Shown here: one piece after another, positions 42,996 to 51,110 of the stretch | Layout of the letters: the number at the start of each line of letters is the position of its first letter | How positions within the stretch are numbered: position 1 is the first letter of the stretch | NCBI RefSeq assembly: GCF_003439125.1 | Contig: NZ_QSUU01000002.1 | Location: forward strand, 158,628-222,627 | From: Collinsella sp. OM04-5 | Lineage (GTDB): Bacteria > Actinomycetota > Coriobacteriia > Coriobacteriales > Coriobacteriaceae | Length of the DNA: 64,000 bases | Reading direction: 5' to 3' | Position numbers and translations under genes: made by a program | Notes under the pieces: generated by a model | What the model was told of the DNA's origin: nothing | Database searches by the model: none | What the model saw: the letters and a program-made list of their open reading frames with translations, nothing else

Positions 42996-43466
42996 CTAGC
43001 GTGCAATCTTGGCGATGGTGTAGACGCGAGTCTTGCCGGAAGGCGTAACGACCTCGACGGAGTCGCCCTCGCCGTGACCGATGATGGCGTGACCGACCGG
43101 AGACTCGTTGGAAATCTTGTGCTCGAGCGAGTTGGTCTCGGTGGTACCGACGAGCGTGACTTCCATGACCTCACCGTTGGGATCAATCAGAGAAACGGTG
43201 GAACCGATGGAGACGGTCAGATCACCTGTGGTGGCAGCAACCTGAGCGTTGGCAAGGATGGCCTGGATCTCGGCAATACGAGCGGCGTTCTGGGCCTGCT
43301 TGTCCTTAGCGGCGTCGTACTCGGAGTTCTCCGAAAGGTCGCCGAACGCGCGGGCTTCCTTGATGTCCTCGACGATCTCCTTGGCGTAATCGCCCTCACG
43401 CCAAGCGAGCTCCTCGACGAGCTTCTGGCGGCCCTCAGCGGTCAGTACGATCTGGCTTGCGTCCAT
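42996..43466 (-). CDS. greA: Transcription elongation factor GreA
   Basis: GreA, 156 residues, rescues backtracked RNA polymerase by stimulating transcript cleavage. The N-terminal coiled coil (about 1-75) has the tip acidic pair in GDLSENSEYDAAK (about 42-54); the C-terminal FKBP-like domain has NESPVGHAIIGHGEGD (about 120-135). The ORF opens at 43496, but GGGGAG eight bases before the ATG at 43466 (MDASQI) and family length favour that start. Confidence 0.94.
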   Translation of the reverse strand: MDASQIVLTAEGRQKLVEELAWREGDYAKEIVEDIKEARAFGDLSENSEYDAAKDKQAQNAARIAEIQAILANAQVAATTGDLTVSIGSTVSLIDPNGEVMEVTLVGTTETNSLEHKISNESPVGHAIIGHGEGDSVEVVTPSGKTRVYTIAKIAR

Positions 43467-43513
43467 ACGGATATCTCCCCAACTCTGATCAAACAATCAA
43501 CTGTCAACAAAAC

Positions 43514-43547
43514 GAAAAAGACCGGCTAGCCTGCGGGCAAGCCGGTC
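43514..43547 (-). terminator. Terminator after tatA
   Basis: GACCGGCT and AGCCGGTC arms, then TTTTT on the minus strand, between tatA and greA. Confidence 0.85.
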
Positions 43548-43572
43548 AGGTGCTCACCCCAAAGGGATGGGA

Positions 43573-43848
43573 CTACTCTGCGTCCGCGTCGCTGTCCTCT
43601 GCCTGCTTCTTCTTGGCAGCAGCGAGCTTGGCCTCGAGCTCAGCGATCTCCTTGTCCTCCTCGGACTGCTCGACCACGACCTCCTCGGCCTGCTTGGTCT
43701 CGGCCTTATCGTCGCCCTCCATACCCTCGCGGATATTCTTGACGGTAGAGCCGAGGGACTTGCCGAGCTTCGGCAGGTTCTTGGGCCCGAAGATAATCAG
43801 GACAACGACGAGAATAATGATGAGCTCAGGAGCCCTCAGTCCAAACAT
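43573..43848 (-). CDS. tatA: Twin-arginine translocase subunit TatA/E
   Basis: A 91-residue protein forming the Tat export pore for folded proteins. One N-terminal membrane helix (LIIILVVVLIIFG, about 9-21) is followed by the hinge FGPKNLPKLGKSLG (about 20-33), the TatA amphipathic helix, and an acidic/Lys-rich tail. GGAGGT just before the ATG at 43848 (MFGLRAP) fixes the start; the longer frame to 44031 crosses tRNA-Pro and is not real. No tatC is in the window. Confidence 0.9.
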   Translation of the reverse strand: MFGLRAPELIIILVVVLIIFGPKNLPKLGKSLGSTVKNIREGMEGDDKAETKQAEEVVVEQSEEDKEIAELEAKLAAAKKKQAEDSDADAE

Positions 43849-43920
43849 GTAGACCTCCACAATACAGCGAGACAAGCTCGAATGAGTATACCGCGGGTAT
43901 CGCGGTATCACAACAATAGC

Positions 43921-43951
43921 TAAAAAAAGGGACCGCAAGAAGCGGTCCCTC
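43921..43951 (-). terminator. Terminator after tRNA-Pro
   Basis: AGGGACCGC and GCGGTCCCT arms, then TTTTTTT on the minus strand. Confidence 0.85.
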
Positions 43952-43960
43952 CTCATGCTC

Positions 43961-44037
43961 TGGTCGGGTTGACTGGATTTGAACCAGCGACCCCTGCGTC
44001 CCGAACGCAGTGCTCTACCAAACTGAGCCACAACCCG
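43961..44037 (-). tRNA. tRNA-Pro (CGG)
   Basis: 77 nt with encoded CCA. Acceptor CGGGTTG pairs CAACCCG, anticodon loop TTCGGGA holds CGG, T arm CTGGTTCAAATCCAG. Confidence 0.95.
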
Positions 44038-44086
44038 TTAGCTCGACTATAGTAACAAAGATTTCCGTCGCGTGCTAGAGAAATTT

Positions 44087-44983
44087 TTACTTCTTTGGCA
44101 CTTCGATGCGAACCGTGTTGGGAATGAGCTCCGTCGCGCAGGACCACCAGCCGTTTTGCAGGGCAGCGTCGGCAAGCCTTTCGACCGTGGCGGCGGTGTC
44201 GCAAATGGCAAACGAGCAGGCGCCCGATCCACACACATCTACAGCAACCGTGCCGTCCTGTTTACGCAGCCAATCGAGAACCGTTTGAATCTGCGGCTCC
44301 ATCTGTGCGGAAATGACGCCCAGGTTGTTATGGATGAGTGCATATGCCGTCTCGGCATCACCGGCACGCAAGGCAGAAGCTATCGCGCCGGGCTTGTCCG
44401 CAGGCACCGGGGCCTCGTCAAAACGTCGATAGGCTTCAATTGTCGAAACGCTTGCCTCGCGCGGCTTGACCAACACGACGGGTGTTGCGGGCAGCACGGG
44501 ATACTCAGTTGCCAGCACGTCTCCCCCACCTACGTAGAACGAAGGGCTCGCGTGCAAAAAGAACGGGACGTCAGCACCAATGCCCCGCGCAATGTCGTCG
44601 AGCGCGGGGTCGGAGCGATCAATTCCCCAGAGCTCCGCCAAGGCGACAATGACCGCGGCCGCATCCGTCGAGGGACCGCCCAAGCCGGCGCACAATGGAA
44701 TGCGCTTCTCAATCGTCACGCAGATGCTTGCCTCGCGACCATAATGCTCGGCCATAGCAACCGCAGCCCGATACGCCGTATTCTTTTGCATGGGAAAATC
44801 TGATGCCGGAACCGTCTGGACGGTCAGCGCCTGTGCCGGCGTAACCGTCACGGTATCGGAAAGACCGACAGCTGCCATCAGGGAATCGACCCTGTGGTAG
44901 CCGCGGTCATCGCGCTCGGTATGAACCCCCAAGTAGAGGTTAATCTTTGCCGGCGCGGAAAGAGTCAGGGACCGATCGGTCAC
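44087..44983 (-). CDS. ispE: 4-diphosphocytidyl-2-C-methyl-D-erythritol kinase
   Basis: IspE, 298 residues, a GHMP kinase of the non-mevalonate isoprenoid pathway. APAKINLYLGV (about 10-20) holds the conserved Lys, the ATP loop is IPLCAGLGGPSTDAAAVI (about 95-112, GHMP motif PxxxGLGGxSxDAA), and the C-terminal GSGACSFAI matches the third motif. With ispD and ispF elsewhere in the window, three MEP-pathway genes are visible. It follows veg by two bases, the same veg-ispE neighbourhood as in Bacillus. Confidence 0.94.
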   Translation of the reverse strand: MTDRSLTLSAPAKINLYLGVHTERDDRGYHRVDSLMAAVGLSDTVTVTPAQALTVQTVPASDFPMQKNTAYRAAVAMAEHYGREASICVTIEKRIPLCAGLGGPSTDAAAVIVALAELWGIDRSDPALDDIARGIGADVPFFLHASPSFYVGGGDVLATEYPVLPATPVVLVKPREASVSTIEAYRRFDEAPVPADKPGAIASALRAGDAETAYALIHNNLGVISAQMEPQIQTVLDWLRKQDGTVAVDVCGSGACSFAICDTAATVERLADAALQNGWWSCATELIPNTVRIEVPKK

Positions 44984-44985
44984 CG

Positions 44986-45282
44986 CTAGTGCTCCTCGAG
45001 CTGATTGCCGAGCGGGGTAAAGATATGCTCGCCGCTCTCGGGGTCGAACAGCTCGACCTGACCGGTGAGGACATCGATATACTGGTAGGACTGACGCGAC
45101 TTGCGCCCGCGACGTTCGTCAACCTCGACGATAAAGACGGCGGGGTGGACGCTCTTGATGGTGCCCATGCGCTCGACGACGCGGGTGCGGCCCATGTTGG
45201 CCTTCACCTTAACGCGATCGCCCACCATATCGGTCAGCTTCTCGTGGATGTCGTCGACGTGATTGACTTCCATCTCTTCCAT
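44986..45282 (-). CDS. veg: Veg-family protein
   Basis: A 98-residue protein of the Veg/DUF1021 family: VGDRVKVKANMGRTRVVERM then GTIKSVHPAVFIVEVDE and QSYQYIDVLTGQVELF. In B. subtilis, Veg lies just before ispE and stimulates biofilm formation. The ORF opens at 45306; GGAGG eight bases before the ATG at 45282 supports the shorter start (MEEMEV). The C-terminal 25 residues are extra relative to the Bacillus protein. Confidence 0.82.
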   Translation of the reverse strand: MEEMEVNHVDDIHEKLTDMVGDRVKVKANMGRTRVVERMGTIKSVHPAVFIVEVDERRGRKSRQSYQYIDVLTGQVELFDPESGEHIFTPLGNQLEEH

Positions 45283-45437
45283 GAACAGGGCCTCCAGAAG
45301 GTGCAATTCAAAAAGGGGATAATACCCCTAAGATAGACAAAACTCTAATACTATAGCACCCTGCTGCCGCCATACGCAAGTAGCTAAATAAACCCCGTCC
45401 CAAATACGTACCAGACGACAACCTCGCATGACCAGTT

Positions 45438-45465
45438 GTTACGCGGTTTGGTAAAACCGCGTAAC
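45438..45465 (-). terminator. Terminator after dtd
   Basis: GTTACGCGGTTT and AAACCGCGTAAC arms with a four-base loop, directly against the dtd stop. The stem matches that after lysS. Confidence 0.78.
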
Positions 45466-45912
45466 CTAAAGGTTGTCCGTGTCCAAGACGATGGTGAATG
45501 GGCCGTCGTTGACCAAGTCGACTTTCATATCGGCGCCAAAGATGCCGTGCGCCACGTGTTCGACATCTTGGCGAACGAGCGTCAGGAAGTACTCGTAGAG
45601 CTCGTTGGCGACATCGGGGGCGCCGGCATCCGTAAACGATGGGCGGCGGCCGTGACGGCAATCGGCGAACAGCGTGAACTGCGACACTACGAGAACCTCG
45701 CCGTCGACATCGGCAAGTGCCAGGTTGGTCTTGCCGTTCTCGTCCTCGTTAATGCGCAAGCCCCGGAGCTTGCCCCACAGTTTATCGGCCTCGGCGCGCG
45801 TGTCGCCGTGGCCCACGCCCAGCAGCACCAGATAGCCGCGCCCAATTTTACCCACGCACTCGCCGTCGACCGTCACGCCGGCGTTGAGTACGCGCTGCAC
45901 CACCGCACGCAC
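45466..45912 (-). CDS. dtd: D-aminoacyl-tRNA deacylase
   Basis: Dtd, 148 residues, hydrolyses D-amino acids from t[21 protein letters not shown] opens the family; [19 protein letters not shown] (about 78-96) is the SQFTL active-site motif, and [12 protein letters not shown] near the end carries the Gly-Pro motif that rejects L-amino acids. The start is GTG at 45912. It follows rdgB by three bases. Confidence 0.93.
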   Translation of the reverse strand: MRAVVQRVLNAGVTVDGECVGKIGRGYLVLLGVGHGDTRAEADKLWGKLRGLRINEDENGKTNLALADVDGEVLVVSQFTLFADCRHGRRPSFTDAGAPDVANELYEYFLTLVRQDVEHVAHGIFGADMKVDLVNDGPFTIVLDTDNL

Positions 45913-45915
45913 GGC

Positions 45916-46557
45916 TTACTCCTCGCCCGTCAGTTTGGCGGACAGATGCTCGAGCGCATGGAATCGATGGCTGATGGCGTTCTTCTCGTCCGCCGTCAGC
46001 TCGGCCATGGTCTTGCCCGGCGTGTCGACCGGCAGGAACAGTGGGTCGTAGCCAAAGCCATGATCGCCGCGGCCCTCGTGTGCGATAGCGCCCTCGCAGG
46101 CGCCCTCGCCATAAGTGACCAGGCCGTCCGTGTCGATAAGCGCGACGACGCTCATAAAACGCGCGGTGCGGTCCTCGTCGGCCACGCCTTCCAGGTTAAC
46201 GAGCAGCTTGGCGTTGTTGGCGGCATCGTCGCCATGCACGCCCGCATAGCGCGCGCTATACACGCCCGGCTCGCCGTCCAGGGCATCAACGACCAAGCCA
46301 GAATCGTCGGCAATGGCCATAAGGCCCGTCTCCTCGACCGCAGCCTGCGCCTTGATGATGGCGTTCTCCAAAAACGTCGTGCCGTTTTCCTCGGGGTCCT
46401 CAAAATCGCCCAGCTGGCCGAGCGCCACAAAGCGCACCTCGGGCATGACCTTGCCCAAAATGGCCTCGATCTCGGTGAGCTTATGAGCGTTTCCGGTTGC
46501 CACGACGATGGTCGCCGCCGGGTCGAGGGTGTCGATGTCGATCTTCTCAAGTGCCAT
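45916..46557 (-). CDS. rdgB: XTP/dITP diphosphatase (Ham1/RdgB)
   Basis: RdgB, 213 residues, removes ITP and XTP from the nucleotide pool. IVVATGNAHKLTEIEAIL (about 17-34) is the Ham1 substrate loop, DDSGLVVDALDGEPGVYSAR (about 82-101) carries the catalytic acids, and GFGYDPLFLP (about 167-176) and ISHRFHAL follow. Typical family length. It sits between rph and dtd, a widespread rph-rdgB pairing. Confidence 0.95.
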   Translation of the reverse strand: MALEKIDIDTLDPAATIVVATGNAHKLTEIEAILGKVMPEVRFVALGQLGDFEDPEENGTTFLENAIIKAQAAVEETGLMAIADDSGLVVDALDGEPGVYSARYAGVHGDDAANNAKLLVNLEGVADEDRTARFMSVVALIDTDGLVTYGEGACEGAIAHEGRGDHGFGYDPLFLPVDTPGKTMAELTADEKNAISHRFHALEHLSAKLTGEE

Positions 46558-46663
46558 GAGTGGTCTCCTTGTCTCTATAGCAATGCCGCGCCGAGGGCGA
46601 CGAGGGCCTCCGCCTCTCCCCTCTCAATCAACGGCAGTCTTATGCTTCGACGTTTTCCCAGAT

Positions 46664-46703
46664 ATAACCTGCCAAAATAAACCTGTCCCTTTTTGGCAGG
46701 TTA
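46664..46703 (-). repeat. GGGACAGG-core palindromic element, copy 7
   Basis: On the minus strand TAACCTGCCAAAA, core AGGGACAGGTT, then TATTTTGGCAGGTTA. It overlaps the TAA stop of rph and is nearly the same as copy 1 at 836-875, likewise set on a stop codon. Confidence 0.8.
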
Positions 46704-47426
46704 GGCGATGGCTTGGCGCTGAAGCTCGATGAGCTCGGCGATGCCTTTGTCGCCCAAGTCGAGCAGGGCGTTGAGGCGCTTACGGTCAAAGGGCGCCTGC
46801 TCGCCAGTGCCCTGGAGCTCGATCATCTCACCGGTGTCGGTGGCAACGAGGTTCATGTCGACTTCGGCATGGCTGTCCTCGGAATAATCGAGGTCAAGCA
46901 GCGTATTGCCGTCGACAACGCCCATGGAGATTGCAGCCACCTGGCCGGTAAGCGGGATGCGCTCGATCTTGCCCGCCTCGACCCACATGGCGAGGGCGTC
47001 GTGCAGCGCCACCCAGGCGCCGGTGATGCTCGCTGTACGCGTGCCGCCATCGGCCTGAATCACATCGCAGTCGACGGTGACGGTGTACTCGCCGAGCGCC
47101 TTCATGTTGACGACGGTACGCAGGCTGCGGCCAATGAGGCGCTCGATCTCCATGGAGCGGCCCTTGCGGTTGGCGTGCTCGCGCTTGCAGCGCTTGCCGG
47201 TCGACGTCGGCAGCATGGCGTATTCCGCGGTCACCCAGCCGGCCTTAGCTCCCTTTCGCCAGCCCGGCACGCCCTCCTCGATAGTGGCGGCGCACAGCAC
47301 GCGCGTGTCGCCGAACTCGGCCAGGCACGAACCGTGGGCGTGCTTCATGACGCCACGGGTGAGCTTAACGGGACGCAACTCGTTGGCGGCGCGGCCGTTG
47401 GCGCGGTTGACCTGCATGTACTCCAT
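46701..47426 (-). CDS. rph: Ribonuclease PH
   Basis: RNase PH, 241 residues, a phosphate-dependent 3'-exonuclease that trims tRNA ends. [18 protein letters not shown] (about 8-25), [19 protein letters not shown] (about 32-50) and [20 protein letters not shown] (about 88-107) are family blocks; [17 protein letters not shown] (about 125-141) and DLDYSEDS with catalytic Asp residues follow. Standard length. It lies between murI and rdgB. Confidence 0.95.
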   Translation of the reverse strand: MEYMQVNRANGRAANELRPVKLTRGVMKHAHGSCLAEFGDTRVLCAATIEEGVPGWRKGAKAGWVTAEYAMLPTSTGKRCKREHANRKGRSMEIERLIGRSLRTVVNMKALGEYTVTVDCDVIQADGGTRTASITGAWVALHDALAMWVEAGKIERIPLTGQVAAISMGVVDGNTLLDLDYSEDSHAEVDMNLVATDTGEMIELQGTGEQAPFDRKRLNALLDLGDKGIAELIELQRQAIA

Positions 47427-47480
47427 AGAAAGATCCTTTCGGCAAAAAATGTGGCGAAGGCTTTGGCGGCGGCCTTACAT

Positions 47481-48365
47481 CTATTTCAGCTCATCGATAT
47501 CGATATGCTCAATGCTCTTGAGCGGCTGACCAAAGATAAAGCTGCCCGCCACCGCAAACTCGGCAATGTTATCGGCCGTCGTGGCAAAACGATGCTGCGG
47601 CTCGGCGGCGTCGCCCGCCAGCTGCTCGCGGCGCGTGAGGATATCGGTCAGCTCGCGCGTGGTCTCCTCGGCGGAACTCACGACGCGCACCCCAGGCCCC
47701 AGCGCATGACGGATAGGTCCCACCAACAGCGGAAAATGCGTACAGCCGAGCACCACGGTATCGATACCGTGGTCGCGCAGCGGCTCAACCGTGGCACCCA
47801 CCAGCGCACGCACGGCAGGCGTATCGAAGATGTCCTCGTTCTCAAGCCACTGTTCCTGCAGATGTGCACCCGAGGCGAGCTCGTGTTCGACAACCTCGAC
47901 AAAGCTCGAGGCGGGGCAGCCGTATACGTCGACGCCGGCATCCAGATCCTGGATGGCGCGCGTGTAGGCGCCCGAGCGAATGGTGAGGTTGGTGGCGAGC
48001 ACGCCCACCCGGCGCGTGCGAGTGCTGTTGATTGCCGCGCGTGCGCCCGGTGCGATCACACCGATGACGGGAACGTCGAGCACCTGCTGGGCCAGACGCA
48101 AGGCCGCAGCGGTCGCCGTGTTGCAGGCGATGACCATAATCTTGACGTCGTGCTTCGACAGCCAACGGCCCGCCTGCAACGCAAACGAGCGCACCTCATC
48201 CTCGGTGCGCGTGCCGTAGGGGCAGCGTTTTGTGTCGCCGAAGTAGTAGACGGACTCGTGCGGCAGCGCCGTCGCGATGGCGCGCGCAACCGTCAGACCA
48301 CCAAGACCCGAGTCGAATACGCCAATAGGGCGCGTGTCCCCGGCCAGATTCTTGATATCGGACAT
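47481..48365 (-). CDS. murI: Glutamate racemase
   Basis: MurI, 294 residues, makes D-glutamate for peptidoglycan. IGVFDSGLGGLTVARAI (about 13-29) is the N-terminal signature; the two catalytic Cys are in MVIACNTATAAA (about 77-88) and VLGCTHFPLL (about 206-215). GDTKRCPYGTR is also present. It lies downstream of murE and a HAD gene and upstream of rph on the same strand. Confidence 0.95.
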   Translation of the reverse strand: MSDIKNLAGDTRPIGVFDSGLGGLTVARAIATALPHESVYYFGDTKRCPYGTRTEDEVRSFALQAGRWLSKHDVKIMVIACNTATAAALRLAQQVLDVPVIGVIAPGARAAINSTRTRRVGVLATNLTIRSGAYTRAIQDLDAGVDVYGCPASSFVEVVEHELASGAHLQEQWLENEDIFDTPAVRALVGATVEPLRDHGIDTVVLGCTHFPLLVGPIRHALGPGVRVVSSAEETTRELTDILTRREQLAGDAAEPQHRFATTADNIAEFAVAGSFIFGQPLKSIEHIDIDELK

Positions 48366-48416
48366 TACCTCACCAGTCTCTCTCGAAAAGACATGTCCAA
48401 GTGCGGCGACGCCGCG

Positions 48417-49328
48417 CTACGAACGCGCCGCGACCAGCAGCTCTGCCGTCGCCGCCCAACCGTCGACAATTTTGCCGCGCGTAACGAAAGCGTTCTCGCA
48501 AGCAGCCAGGAACTCGGGCGCGCCGGCGCTCGTCAGGCCATTCTCGACCAGGCAGAACGTGCCCACGTGATCGGCCATGTAGAAGTCGGACTCGGAATCG
48601 CCGAGCGCCAACGTCTCCTCGCGCTCGATCCCCAGGTGCTCGCAGAAGCGCGCGATGGCAATGCCCTTGTTGAGGCCGGCGGGATTGATGTTAAACGCGC
48701 GACCGTCCTCGACGCGATCGAGCTCGAGCGTCGTCGGCTTGGACAGATGCGTCAGGTGACCGTTACAGGCCCACACCAGGCCGCAGCCGGCCTCGTCCAG
48801 GATGGCCTGGACCTCATTGTCGGGCACATCGCCGCGCATGCCGACGGTGACCTCGCGGTACTTGTAGCCGGTCGACATGTCGTTGTGATACTCGATCTTG
48901 TGCGGCCAGCGGGCAAGAATCTTCTCGCACACGCCGGTCTGCTCGATCACCTGGTGCGGAGTAAGGCCGCAGGCGGGGTCGTAAGGCATGTCGCCAGTCA
49001 GATACTCCCAATCGTTGGCTTTGAGGTCGTACATGACCAGGCCGCCCATCTCACCAATGTAGGAGTTGAGGCCGAGCACGCGCGCGTCCTCGTGGATCAT
49101 GGTACGGTTGCGGCCCGAGGTGGGAACCACCTGAATGCCAACGCGAGCGAGCGCCACGACGGCCTCGACGAGTTTGGTCGAAGGGTTGCCGTCGTTGTCG
49201 CGCAGCACGCACGAGCCGGGCGCGAGCATCGTGGCATCCAGGTCGGTAAAGACGTACTTGACCTTGGCCAAGCGCTCGCGCATCTCGCCCGAAAGCTCGG
49301 CAACGGTCGGCAAGGTGTTGTGGGACAT
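48417..49328 (-). CDS. HAD-superfamily (Cof/MPGP-type) phosphatase
   Basis: A 303-residue type IIB HAD hydrolase. Motif I is FTDLDATML (about 26-34; DxD with Asp pair), motif II is the Ser of VPTSGRN (about 68-74), the cap domain lies between, and motifs III/IV are in GLNKGIAIARF and LALGDSESDFYMAD (about 248-261). Sequence resembles Cof-like and mannosyl-3-phosphoglycerate phosphatases, but the substrate cannot be named. The ORF opens at 49370; GGAG before the ATG at 49328 (MSHNTL) favours that start. It sits between murE and murI, so a cell-wall or sugar-phosphate role is possible. Confidence 0.83.
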   Translation of the reverse strand: MSHNTLPTVAELSGEMRERLAKVKYVFTDLDATMLAPGSCVLRDNDGNPSTKLVEAVVALARVGIQVVPTSGRNRTMIHEDARVLGLNSYIGEMGGLVMYDLKANDWEYLTGDMPYDPACGLTPHQVIEQTGVCEKILARWPHKIEYHNDMSTGYKYREVTVGMRGDVPDNEVQAILDEAGCGLVWACNGHLTHLSKPTTLELDRVEDGRAFNINPAGLNKGIAIARFCEHLGIEREETLALGDSESDFYMADHVGTFCLVENGLTSAGAPEFLAACENAFVTRGKIVDGWAATAELLVAARS

Positions 49329-49435
49329 GGTTACTCCGTTTACGTAGAAGGGTTTGGACTTGGACGGCATGTTTTGATTGAGGGAACACGCTTATGGCGA
49401 CAGCGCACTCAGGGCGCCGCCGCCATCATGGTTCA

Positions 49436-50998
49436 TTAGTCAAACTGGGTAACATCGATCAGGCAATTGGCCAACGAAAGGTCGCTCTCGATGGGCACGA
49501 ACTCGTCACCCACGTGCATGAGCTCCTCGTCACCCTTTGCCAGCAGCAAGACAATAGTGGGAACATCGGGGTTAACGTACTCCTCGCGCGCCGCCTTGAA
49601 CGCCGCATGCACAGCGGCTTCGCGATCGAGGATGATCTTGTTCGGCGTATCGTCGGGAACATGTTCGGCAAGCTCGCGACAGACCTTCATCGGGTCCTCG
49701 TGAGCCGGGTCCTCGTTGGCAAAGATCATCAGGTCGGAATATGGTGCGGCCTCGCGCGGAAGCTGCTCGCGGCGCTCCTGCGCCTTGCCGCCGGCAGCGC
49801 CAAATACTGCGATGACCGGGCTGGCGGGAAACGCGCGCTTGACCGACGAGAAAAGCGACCGGAACGAAAGCTGGTTGTGAGCGTAGTCAACGACGCAGAT
49901 CACGCGGCCGTCCTTCGACTCCACGACCTCCATACGGCCCGGCACACGCAGTTTGGAGAGGCCCTTCTTGATAGCCTCGATACCGATGCCGATCTCGCGC
50001 GCAGCGGCGATAGCGACCAGCGCGTTTTCCACGTTAAAGTCGCCCGCGATGCCCAGCAGGACCTTCTCCCCCGCCTCGGACTCGTCGGCACACAGGCCAT
50101 GCAGGTTAAACTCGATGTTAAAGCCGACCATGCGCACATCGCTCGCCCACAGGCTTGCCTCGGGATGCTCGACGCCAACGGTCACCAAGCGCTCGGCCGT
50201 CGACGCTGCCTCCAACACACGGTCAACCTCTTCGGTGCCCAGGTTCACCACGGCGGTCTTTGCCTGGTCAAAGATCCTGAGTTTGCTCTCAAAATAATCC
50301 TCAAACGTGGGGTGTTCGATCGGCGAGATGTGGTCACGCCCGATGTTGAGGAAGCACGCCACGTCAAACGGCAGATTCTCGACGCGTTGGTACTTGAGCG
50401 CCTGGCTCGAGACCTCCATGACCATGGACTGGCGACCGGACTCACGGCAGTTGGCGATATGGCGCCAGACCTCGGGGGCCTCTGGCGTGGTATTGGTGCT
50501 CTCGTAGCACTCGATGCCATCGTCGGTACTCACCGAGCCGATCATGCCGCAGGACTCGCCCGCCGCTTTAATAATCGACTGGAGCATAAAAGCGGCCGTG
50601 GTCTTTCCCTTGGTACCGGTGATGCCCACGATCTTGACGTCGTGGTCGGGACGGTCGTAGACCTCCGGCGGCAACAGGGCCATGGCCGTGCGAACGCTAT
50701 CAACAACCAGCATCGCAGCACCGCTCTCCTGCGCCAGCGGCTCCAGAGACTCGACCAGCGACTCCTCGCACACAAATGCGACGGCGCCCGCATCGAGCGC
50801 CATGCTCAAAAACGCGGGCTTAAAGGCAGCACCTTTGCAAAAGAACACGTCACCTGCCGAGACCGCGCGCGAATCAAACGAGCAGCCGGTCACGGCACGC
50901 TCGTCAACCTGCTCTGATGCGCGCAGCTCACCGCACACATCGAGAAGCTTGGCAAGCGTATCGACCGTGGTCACGGTCGCGGAATCCGAATGGTGCAT
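49436..50998 (-). CDS. murE: UDP-MurNAc-tripeptide synthetase MurE
   Basis: MurE, 520 residues, adds the third amino acid to the peptidoglycan stem. The N-terminal UDP-binding domain runs to about 105, then the ATP loop GITGTKGKTTAAFM (about 110-123) and NTTPEAPEVW. In the C-terminal domain the substrate motif that reads DNPR in diaminopimelate enzymes is here EDPAHEDP (about 425-432), close to the DNPA of lysine-type MurE. So the third residue may be Lys or Ornithine rather than mDAP. AAAGGTGAAAG precedes the ATG. It heads the run murE, HAD, murI, rph, rdgB, dtd. Confidence 0.92.
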   Translation of the reverse strand: MHHSDSATVTTVDTLAKLLDVCGELRASEQVDERAVTGCSFDSRAVSAGDVFFCKGAAFKPAFLSMALDAGAVAFVCEESLVESLEPLAQESGAAMLVVDSVRTAMALLPPEVYDRPDHDVKIVGITGTKGKTTAAFMLQSIIKAAGESCGMIGSVSTDDGIECYESTNTTPEAPEVWRHIANCRESGRQSMVMEVSSQALKYQRVENLPFDVACFLNIGRDHISPIEHPTFEDYFESKLRIFDQAKTAVVNLGTEEVDRVLEAASTAERLVTVGVEHPEASLWASDVRMVGFNIEFNLHGLCADESEAGEKVLLGIAGDFNVENALVAIAAAREIGIGIEAIKKGLSKLRVPGRMEVVESKDGRVICVVDYAHNQLSFRSLFSSVKRAFPASPVIAVFGAAGGKAQERREQLPREAAPYSDLMIFANEDPAHEDPMKVCRELAEHVPDDTPNKIILDREAAVHAAFKAAREEYVNPDVPTIVLLLAKGDEELMHVGDEFVPIESDLSLANCLIDVTQFD

Positions 50999-51060
50999 CT
51001 TTCACCTTTCTCAGCCATTTGGCAGGGACGGTTTTTATAGTAACTGAAACGCACCCACGC

Positions 51061-51084
51061 AAAAACGGCTCCCGGAGGAGCCGT
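51061..51084 (-). terminator. Terminator after asnB
   Basis: ACGGCTCC and GGAGCCGT arms with a four-base loop, followed by TTTTT on the minus strand. Confidence 0.86.
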
Positions 51085-51110
51085 TACGCGCAGGCGTTCG
51101 TAAGCCGAGG

